A stretch of DNA of 64,000 nt from Macrostomum hystrix. Taxonomy: Eukaryota > Platyhelminthes > Macrostomidae. Location: positions 558,001 through 622,000 of the forward strand of contig CATNEN010000007.1 of assembly GCA_950097015.1 (NCBI GenBank), written 5' to 3'. Shown here piece after piece: positions 35,101 through 44,900 of this stretch; the first letter of the stretch is position 1, and the number at the start of each line of letters is the position of its first letter. The notes below the pieces were generated by a model. The model was not told the origin of the DNA, did no database searches, and saw nothing but the letters and a program-made list of their open reading frames with translations. A program made the translations under genes and the position numbers.

Positions 35101-36624
35101 TTTGGGCTCAAGATGACTCATACCCATTGACCCCTCAACGAATACATTTTGCACATGCAACTGATTTTACAAGGAAACTAAATTGATTCCAATTTCTGAT
35201 TCATTTTAACTGCGGTATTTTAGTGGAACCATCAAAATACGACATCGACTTGAACATCACGAAGTTCTGGGTTGTGGGACTGACAGCAGTGTTTACATTC
35301 ATCACTGAAGGCTCGTTCCCGATGCCAGTGCACAGGTGCTGGCTGGTGAATGCTTCTGGTTGGCCAATGAACTCTGTGCTCCCTAAAATCTCAGTAAGAG
35401 AGAAATTTCAGTAAGAAAGTATCTCATGTATTGGAATATTTTATCAGGAATAAAATAGTAAGCTTAATAGTAAGCTATCATCTTAAGAACGGCAGTGTCA
35501 ATAAGAAGCCACCATTTTCAGAAAAAGAACTCCAGCAATGGTTTGTTAATCAATCTGAGCACAAACTTCAGTGTGTCTGTAGAGGCCACCCTCGAAGGGC
35601 AATCTTTGCATTGTGTGTATCAGGTATCTGGTTCAAAAACAAGCGTCAATAAAAAGATCCCCAGGCTACTGAGTAAGTTCTCAACGATTGGCCTGAAAAT
35701 ATAAGCATTAAATTAAGTTTCTTTAAACCTTGAGCTCAATGCCTTTTAGAGCGCTGTGACACGCAGTTTCACCTGAAGCCATCAGCCAGCTGGATTGACG
35801 GGCAAACAGCAGTCGTGACAGTCGACTCATCAGATGAGGTCAGAACTGGTGGAGGAGGAGCTAATGTGACATCAGCCAAAAACTGGGTGCCAACAAGCCA
35901 TGCGTGTTTCATTCGAGACGATGGAAACAGATCGCTGCCAATGCAGCTTGTTGAAGTGAGTTGCAGAAGTGGATGTTCTGAAACTCTTATGTTAAATTTT
36001 CTTAGGAAACTTTTTATAACAATAAAAAACAATATTTTCAATAGGATCGTATACTTGCGAATTGTTGGAAACGAACAAGTTATAGAATTAAAAAAAGAGT
36101 TGGTAATATTTCAGAACAGCAACATGAGCAGCACATTCTCGGTGAATGTTAGCAGACACTGGGGCAGCTCAGCATCGATTGCGTGCCTGGTTAATCAGTC
36201 AGGACTCATCGAGACCTGGGCTCATCACAGACTGCCACCTGTGCTGTGTGAGTTTATAGTGTTTTTGTGCATAAACCCTTTAACTTATACAAATAGGCTT
36301 TATGCACATTTATTGCTCTTTTACATATAATCACACATACATAGACTGTCACAATGCATTTGAATACGCATTCAGTTATAAAGCCGGTGCGTAAAAGGTT
36401 GGACTGTTAAATGTTTATTCATATACACAGTATTCTGTGATTCAATCTATCTGTGACATTCAAACTGCGAAGTTTAAATAATATCGTAGCGAAAATTATC
36501 AGAAGCTGTTAGATTTCTTATGTGTTAAGCTCGCTTTTATAAACATTTTATTGATACCTTGCAACACAACATGAGTTATCTGAGACGTGATCACAAAAGT
36601 TATGCTATTGAGCATGTTTTATGA
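32151..36624 (+). repeat. Segmental duplication, copy in receptor C
   Basis: Counterpart of 8902-13390. The start is abrupt at 32151. The right limit is where copy A switches to repeat X. It includes exons 2-10 of the receptor and long non-coding stretches with minor differences, for example a 29-base segment of A near 10061-10090 that is absent here. Confidence 0.9.
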
Positions 36625-39600
36625 CATCCTCACAGAACATCAAAGCCAATACGAATTTCAGACCAGCCAAATCCTCCAGCAGTCATCGGCTTGGCAACCA
36701 AATTCTACGAAGGCATCGGCGTGAACTTCTCTGTCAGGTCAGGTGAAGCGAATCCGAGAGTCTCTCACAGCTGCTCCACAGAGCACGGCCTGATTGTGAG
36801 TCACCATAAATATTTCTGCTGCTACTCAAATACTAACACACTGCATACTAACACACTGCACTGACACTGGTCTTCATGCATTCCAGGAAGTCGTCAGTGA
36901 ACCCTCGACCTCTCTTGACTCAGCAACCGAGATGAGTTACAAGCCTGACAAGCGTGACAGCAGAGTGCGCTGCTCAGCCGTGCAGACCTTCCAGTCGCAG
37001 GTCGTGTTCAACTACAGCTTCGAGCACAATGTCAGCGTCAACTGTGAGAAGTTTTCGCCTATCCTGAGATGACCTTCGGGGTTCAAAGTGTTTGAAATGT
37101 TACACAATACACCCCGGTTAAATAGAGAAAAGTTGAGTTTCCTATCTATCATTTTGCATAACGCATTTATTGAGTCTACTCTGTGTTGCAGACAAGGCGA
37201 ACAACACAGTGCTGATCAGCCCTCGTGACTGGTCCGTGGAGGGCCGTGTCACCAACGTCACTCTGGTCTCAGTGGGTGGCAGACCCGCTGTGCGACACTC
37301 CGGCTGCTGGGTTGGCGACAATGAGCTGTTCAGCTCGAGTGTGAGTGCAGCAATCACTTCGCTACCTAAAGAGAGCACTTGTTTCACTTTCCTCAAGCAA
37401 AGCCCATAAAAACAATGACAGGAAAGAGCTTTGGCCAATGCTGAATCAGATCGGAGATCCGAGCAGCATCTTTGGCTTAATGCATCAAGAAGGCACAATG
37501 GAAAGACTCTCAAATGCAAATTCACACAGGACGAGAAACTCATTGAGTGGATTGAAAATTATACGTTCAACGTTTTTTGTAAGAAATTTCATTTTCTGAG
37601 GCCAGTGCTTACATTTTGATATCAAATGGCCAATCAGTTTATAGGTCTTCCTAAAATTCTATGTCCAATCTGAAGCAATCGAGTGAACACATTCGTTTAA
37701 GTCCTCTATTTATTGTATTCACTAACTACTTTCAGTATTTTATGAGATTGCTTGACTTGACTTGACTTGACTCCCTAGTGATTCAGTTCTCCCTGCTGTG
37801 AAAGGGAACCAGCATCAACTGGGGTAGAAATTCAAGTTGGTGTGGCGGCCAGCCCAGTCCACGGACTGAACAGCTGTTCAGTCAGCCTTTGGAAGCGGCA
37901 AGCAGCAGCAATAGCTGCTGCTGTCACTGCCTGTGCATCTGCCCCAACTGGGCTAATGTATCATTCTATAATTCTATACATTATAATTCTATAATTTATA
38001 AAAAATTCGTACTGAGCATTTAAATAAGTGTTTGTTTGAGTTCTATTTGTTTAAGTTCTAGTTTTTTGTAAAGTGCATGCGGTGCAGCCAATAACAGTAG
38101 TAAGACCACGGTGGCTTTCATGTACTCACATCTCGCTTTTTCTGTATCTCCCAAAATATTCGAACAATCGCCATCAAAATCCAGAAAACTGACCAGAATT
38201 TCGCGTGAAGTTTTCGTGGAGCTGTCCTGAAGTAGGCAGTGGGTATTTCAAATACTCCGAGGTCCTTACCCACCGGGAAAATAGCGTGCTCTTTCTACTG
38301 TAAATTAAAAAACTGATAATAAAAAGATTTTAACTAACGTTGAATTCGCGCATTCCAATTCATTTCCAGATGAAGCTGCAGTCGCTTCTATCCGACTGTT
38401 CAGTAAGAAAATACGAAGCGGTTCGTTGACTAAATTTTCGCTTGAATCTTCCCATCAGGGAAATCCACCTGCTCAACATGAGTGCTCTATTTCTGGAAGG
38501 AATCTTAGTCTCATCTTGGTGAGTAGCATTGTGATGATTTCCTTGTAAGAGTGATTGTACAAGCCTTGACCAATCTTTCAGCCTCCGTCTAAGCCCAATG
38601 CCTCATCGAAATGGGAGTTCACACCATTGGTCAGTGACAATGGGAAGAGCATCAGCTGCCGTGTACTGCAGGTAGCTGGTAATGAAGTCAAGTTCAACTG
38701 GTCAGTCAACAGCGAGCCACTCGATGTGCTTTGTGAGTGTGGATTTAAATACTTTAATGATTTATCACCACGCTCACAAGTGACCAAGCCAAAGCCAATT
38801 TTCTCGCAGATGCATCCAACAGCTCCTGGAATGCGACTCAAGCATTTCTAATGAAGGAAGGCGAGTCCATGTCTGTGCGGATGAGCTCAGTCGATGGCAA
38901 CCCAAGCACGACTCACCAGTGCTGGCTACAGACAGCTGAAAACGGTTCGATAAATTTGACTGCCACACCGACGGAAAGTGCAAACACTTCACAGTTGAAA
39001 CTGAGCAGAACTTTCGGCATTAGATTGACGAATCGCATGAATGCCGGTGTGCTGACGTGTCGAGCATCTCAGAAGGGTCTCGAAGATCTGGACGTTGTAT
39101 TCAGACAAAACATTACTGTCTATTGTAAGTTGATTTCATAGCTTCCAATTAGAAAAACTGAAGCACTCTTTTAACGTCTCCTTCAATTATTTTCACCCAG
39201 ACGCTGCTAACGCGAGTCTGCTGGAATCATGCTTCAACGGGACATATTTTTATGCCAACCTAAGCTTGTCGCATGGCAACCCATCACCAGTTGCCAACTG
39301 CACCATTGATGGACGAATTCCGGATGCTTTCGTAAATCCGTGGACCACTTTTGAAGTTTGCTTTCCCCGAGACACAAAGCTTTTCATTTGCTATAATTAC
39401 ATTTCAGAATCTGACTCAAAGGGCTGGTCTATTTCAGAATTCGTCCTATTCCGTCAGCCATAAACTGGATGAGTACAAGGAAACTATTAATATGACATGT
39501 TACTACCTGCAGGTGGGAACAGTGAACTACTCGAGAATTCATAGCTGGTTACTCAATTCTACAGGTAAAGTCACCAAAAGGCCTATTTTGTTTTTAACCA

Positions 39601-40304
39601 AGCAAAGCTGCTCAAAATTTATGTTTCATCTTTTGTCGTATTTTGCAGGAAATTTTTCGCGTCACGATGGCGTGAGCTCAGAAGACTTAAAGGCTAAAGG
39701 CTTAATTTACCTAGGTTTCTTGCTGCCGCTATTGTTTCTATTGTTGGTCTTGGTTGCCGTGGCAACCAAAGTGCTGCTGCGAAGGCAAGCGGCAGTCCAT
39801 CAGGTTGTCATCCGGCCCAGGCAATCAGCTGAAGTTGCCACTGACTGTCGCACGTCGCTCGAGTTGGAGCAGGTGTTCAGAAAGACGCACTACCTGTACA
39901 AGGTGGGCATGGTTAATCGTGCGTGCACACTCACATCCTCATCCTCATCCTCATCCACATCCTCGTCCTCACCCACATCCTCATCCTCATCCCGATCCAT
40001 ATCCACATCCACATCCACACCCACATCCTCATCCTCATCCACACCCACATCCTCATCCTCATCCTCATTCTCATCCTCATCCTCATCCACATCCACATCC
40101 AGAATCCTACACATCCTGGTGTGTATGCCTAATCAGACCTGGCTGTATTTTCTCTTCTCTTCATTTCAGGAACGCGCTGGTATGGAGTACGCCACAGTTG
40201 TCGGGCCAGGTACATCAGCTCCTGGTCTGTCGGACAGTCAGGACACAGTCTACGAAGTAATTGTTGGTCACATCAATGAGCAAGGCGAGCTTGTCACGAT
40301 TTGA
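33716..40304 (+). CDS. Receptor C: fucolectin-like, eight-Ig membrane receptor (5' exon not found)
   Basis: Twenty exons keep phase without a stop: 33716-33937, 34142-34347, 34423-34510, 34651-34817, 34901-35036, 35224-35393, 35522-35672, 35750-35955, 36115-36247, 36662-36795, 36887-37043, 37192-37340, 37422-37578, 37370 is not used, 38370-38518, 38582-38732, 38810-39124, 39201-39355, 39408-39564, 39649-39902, 40170-40304. They give about 1130 residues. Order: an F5/8C/fucolectin-like domain (first three exons), eight Ig-like domains with conserved cysteines and many NxS/T sites, a Leu-rich membrane helix (about 39712-39770), and a tail with MEYATV and TVYEVI 21 residues apart. Ig domains are two-exon modules in phases 1-0-1, except one encoded whole (38810-39124). 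The first exon is phase 1, so an upstream signal-peptide exon is expected, but the duplicated segment starts after it. A cell-surface recognition role is inferred. Confidence 0.75.
37750..37965 (+). repeat. SINE 3' part, in an intron of receptor C
   Basis: GGTGTGGCGGCCAGCCCAGT, CCACGGACTGAACAGC and the following GC-rich segment match the 3' half of the SINEs at 40409 and 46302. The tRNA-like head is missing, and TTGACTTGACTTGACT precedes it. Confidence 0.65.
39929..40112 (+). repeat. Hexanucleotide microsatellite in the last intron of receptor C
   Basis: Runs of TCATCC, CACATC and similar hexamers fill most of the final intron (39903-40169). That intron is 267 bases, divisible by three, and has no stop in the receptor frame. 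If kept, it would add 89 mostly Ser/Thr residues between the membrane helix and the tyrosine motifs. Confidence 0.9.
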
Positions 40305-40408
40305 GTGAGGTAGTTTGGAGATCAACCTGGTGTCTTTTATAAGCATAACTTTTACGCTGCTGGACTTAGGAATCTGTAATCTGGAGGTGGCATTTTATAA
40401 TCCGGTGG

Positions 40409-40620
40409 GAATAGGGGTTTTAGCCTGGTGGCTGGAGCGTCTTACTCACGACTTAAAGGTCGGGGGTTCGATTCCCAACTTCACAAGAAAAATTTTCAAG
40501 AGACTTAACTCTACATGGCTTCAGTTCACCCAGCTGTAAATGGGTACCTGCATTATCTAGGTTAATTGAGGGTGGATGTGGCGACCCTTCCCAGTCCATG
40601 GACTGAACAGCCGTATTAAC
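40409..40620 (+). mobile_element. tRNA-derived SINE
   Basis: A box A-like TAGCCTGGTGG (40421-40431) and box B GGTTCGATTCC (40465-40475) form a pol III promoter. The shared body follows (GACTTAACTCTACATGGCTT, CACCCAGCTGTAAATGGGTA, CAGTCCATGGACTGAACAGC). The tRNA acceptor stem does not pair, so it is not a functional tRNA gene. Confidence 0.8.
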
Positions 40621-41934
40621 AAAAATTAATCTTTTTTTCGAGAAAGTAAAAGAGTTAAAAGTTATACTTCTGTTTGGTGGATATTATAATTTACTTCAAA
40701 TATATTTTCGCACAGTAGAGCCCATGAAACATAAAAAATTAATCACGCTATAAAGACTGTCGTTTGATTGTCGAGTATGGCTGTCAGATATCAGAGCCGT
40801 TCTGGAATTCATCAGCCACGTCAGAAGATGCTCCGTGATTGTGTTAGAATTCCCAACTTGTCATTGACATTAAATGGTCGTACGAACGGTCTTTTTAGTT
40901 TTTTTCGTTTTTAAATATAATGTTTTATTTTTCTATTGGTATTTTTTACTCTAGATTCCACAGTTAATCCAGATCTTCATTTTAAACCCGAAGTTTTCGC
41001 TACTCAGAATCACTCATATGATGCAATTGTGTTTTTATAAAATTACTGAGCTCAAGAAATTTAAACGAACTGTCGAATTTTTTGTAATTCAATTCTTTAT
41101 TTGTGGATTCCTGAATATTCCAGAATCTTCCATGTACGTCGTAAAATGCTTACTAACGTTTTTACTCCACGCAAAATCTTATAAAATTCTCTACGAATAA
41201 AAAATATTTATTATTTTAAGGCGTTCATTATAGCAGCACGTTGAAGGGCTATGAATAATCAGTAGTCCTTCATTTTAAGCCAATGAAGCGATATCCTAGG
41301 CATGTTTCAATAACGAATAAACAAAGTGCTGTGAAATTATTGTTAAAGCTTGTTTACAGCGAATTTGAAAAACAAATGAATTTTGCTACGAAGAAGGAAA
41401 CTTATACTCGTATATTTTCCAGCTAACGAGCAGACTAAAAATACGAGCGATATATTATGGCCTTATAATATATTATGGGCAAATATATTTTGGTTGCTTA
41501 TTGCACAATTAGTACGCACGTACATGTACTATTGCAAGTAGCAAGTGCGGATTACGGAAATGTTCAATAAATCATGATGGTATAGGCTGTTAACATGAGT
41601 AGCTTAAAAATCCATTTAAAAATACTGACTACTGTTAGTACTGATTTTGCTTCAAATTTAGCGGAATTAGCTGTATTGACTTTATTTTCTGAAATTACTT
41701 TCCCTCGACTTAATGTTAGTTATCTTTCTTGAAGCTTCACTTGGCCCTTGGTTTGTTGCCAACGCAACCATGCAGGTGGGATGTAGGCTGCAGTACTAAA
41801 GTCCCTAAATATAAAAACTATAGCAAAATGCCACTAGTTTAAGGGAACATCGGCGGAATAAATCGGGTCATCCCGTTAACACGGACTGTGAGCATAGTCC
41901 TTTCTGAGCTGTAAGCTGAGCTGAGGCGGCTGTT
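40621..41934. other. AT-rich intergenic stretch
   Basis: No gene or repeat is recognised. It separates the convergent ends of receptor C (plus) and bestrophin (minus). Confidence 0.5.
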
Positions 41935-44900
41935 TCATGGAGCCCCAGAACTGCTGTCGTCTTCACCTGTTGGGGTCATCGAATTGCTTTCTTGAAACTC
42001 TTTGCCTGCTTGCTGCTTCACGTCTTGCTCCGTCTGTAGCAGTGGTGAGAGCTCGCTTTTATCAGCATCTGCTCCTTCCTGCAGCTTGTCGCTAGGGGAA
42101 GCGACATTAAGCGATCTCGCTTCCGACATCTCTAGTTCGTCTGACTTCTGCTTCTGCTGTTTGAGCTTCTTCTGCCGCTGGTGCATTGTGGGCAGCTCGG
42201 CAATATCCGGCAGCCGGGACAGTTTGGATGCTGTGCCATCGACTGTGTCGTCTCGACGCCCAAAGCGAAACTGATCGTCTGGTAGCGAGCGCCAGAGCTC
42301 AGTCATTGCTGAGGGCGAAGCCGCACTGGGCATGCTCTGAGGCTCGCTCTCACTGACTGCTTTCTTTGCACCCAGCTGACTGCGTTGCGGCTGCTTCTGC
42401 TGCTGCTGAATCTGAAGCGGAGACCGCTGGTGGTCGCCGGCAGTAGTTCGGGTCCGTCTGCGGTCGCCTCGCTTGCCTTTCAGAAACGATAAGGACTGTT
42501 GTTTGTTAGATAGACTGAATAGAGAAATTATAATTTGTCTTTCTTAGAGCTACCGAGTGGTCCTAGAAACAAAAGTACAGTCCGGTATTTACTCACCGGC
42601 TGGCTTTTTGAGCTCCTGCAGCAGAGGCGGCAAGCGTCGACCCTGAGCTGCCGTTGCAGTGCCGGCTTCGCAATCGACCACAGCGGCTGACAATGGCCGT
42701 GTTTCCTCCTCGTCATTTTCCGTGTCCTCTTCTTCATCGTCATTCTCGCCATCATCGTCGTTGTCAGTTCCCGTCCCGGAAGCTTCCGGGATGCCCGGCA
42801 GAAGGTTGATTCTGGACGCTGACGGCTCAGTCGGCGTGATCGAAGGCACGGCGATGCTAGCCGTGGAGCCGTACCAGCCATCGCTCATTGCGAACCGCTC
42901 AGAGGCCTCAGTATAGGATAGCTGCGGATCCTCCGACTGCCACCAGACGTCGCGTTGAAGTTTCGGCTCTTTACGGAGCATGCCGTCGACGGCGTAGAGG
43001 CCAACCTTCAGGTTGCGGTCGACGATGAAGTTGCATTCGAAGTCGTCGTCGTCCTCGCCGAATGGATTTAGCATCTGCTCGGCTACCTGAAGGCAGTCGC
43101 GGAGGAAAGTTTGGTGAAGTTATGCTACAGTTTTATGGCTAAGAAGTTTAGACAGAACTGACCTTGAGCCATCCGAGGTAGAAGAACAGCTGCATCAATG
43201 TGTCGATTGGAACGTACAAATCGATGGCGTACTTGGCCGACACTTCTGGTCCAAACTCTGCCCGCACGCTGGTGTGATTCAGGTACTGCCTGGACAGCAC
43301 CGTGTTGATGAAGAAGCCGTACACTGAGATTGTTGCCACCTGAAATCCGATTTAGTTTCCATAGAGCGATAAAAGAAGAATAATAATAATTGCAGGAGGG
43401 CTGCGGCCAATGTCACATCATTTGGTGACACTAGACCCGAAACCAGCGAGGAGGCAATTCTGCCTGACTCCTGTGCACACACGCACACAGATATTGTACG
43501 CAGGCATTCGCTCACACAGGTGTGTACATCTGCCCTGACTTTCTCATCGTCAGGCAGAGTACAGTCTCACTGTCACTGAAAGGCGCAAATTGCAGGATGA
43601 GCCCCAAGCCTTCTCTCCGTGGCTGCGCCCCAAAATGAATGCGGCCTCGCACCGCCACCGACCCCATTCCATAGATCGATAGAAATCGGTAGAAAAGTAC
43701 AACCTAGCCCGATTGGGCCTAGTTCAAACAATGTGTGCAGCGATAGTCCATGGACTGAGCAGGCTACCACACCCACCCAAATTTCTGCCCTAGCTGATGA
43801 TGTCTTGCATATGGACGCAAATTTTATATTTGGACGCTCTTATATTCAATAAACTCAAACACTCAAATTCAATTTTGCTATGGCATTGATGAACTGAATG
43901 TTGGTATGGCATTGCTTGCTCTCTCAAACAACTCAATGAAGTAGCAAAAAAATCCTTACCTGAGTGTAGACCAGTGGCAGGCTGATCCAATCGTAGGAGA
44001 ACACGGTGCCCAAGCAGCTCTTGTAGGTGCTTAGTTCCTGAAAGCGATTCGACAGAAATTCGAAATAATGATCCAATTTTAATAGCGCTCCATATAAAAA
44101 ATAGAGTAAAAAATCACAGTATTAAAGTTATTGCAAAGTTAAAAATAAAAATTATTATTTATATAAAATAAAATCGCCAACATTGAGCAGCACGACCAAG
44201 CTGTAGCTGTCCCGGATCTTCTTCTCCCGGCGGGCCCGGCCGAACAGCATGGCGCACCAGTGAGTCGGCAGCCAGTACTTCGACGAGATGTGCGGCACCT
44301 TCTCGTCGTTGTACAGGTCAAACTCTTGCTTCGTCATCAGGCCTGTTGAGAAGATATGTTGAGACTTCTGATCATTAGAAAACTAACGACTTGATAGCTG
44401 GGTGAGCTGAAGCAGTGCAAAGTTAAGTGTCTTGCTAAAGGACACAAATTATTCCAGTAAAGTCGGGCATCGAACCCCGACCTTCAAGTCGTGAGTCCGA
44501 TGCTCTGAGTGCAAGGCTTAACCACTTGTTTCGACACAAAAATCCGTTGCAATTGTTTATTCATTCTTTTCTGGAACCGGGACAGCAAAGCACGCTAAAC
44601 TCGCCTTGTTTAACTAGGCTTTCAACATCCGGGAAGCGCTTCTTGATTGGCGCACTGACAGCCATCAGCAGCAGCACCTCGGACAGCAGCAGGTATCTGA
44701 TAATGGTCCTCCGCAGCATCACCGTAGCTTCATCTAGACCAGGAATGAGCACACTGATGTAGGACATCATGCTGTGGATGGCGGTGAGTGTTTACCAGTA
44801 GAAAGACCGCTATTTTACCCCAGGGGAAGGACCATGGAGGTATTTCAAATACCCACTGCCTACTTCACGATAGCTCCCAAATGAAATGAACGCTTTTCGT

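Noticed and set aside
39890-40132. Asp/Glu-rich and His/Ile-rich frames around the hexamer repeat
   Set aside because: They are translations of the TCATCC microsatellite inside an intron of receptor C, without supporting exons.
40409-40482. tRNA gene
   Set aside because: Box A and box B are present, but the acceptor and anticodon arms do not pair and the sequence continues into a shared SINE body.
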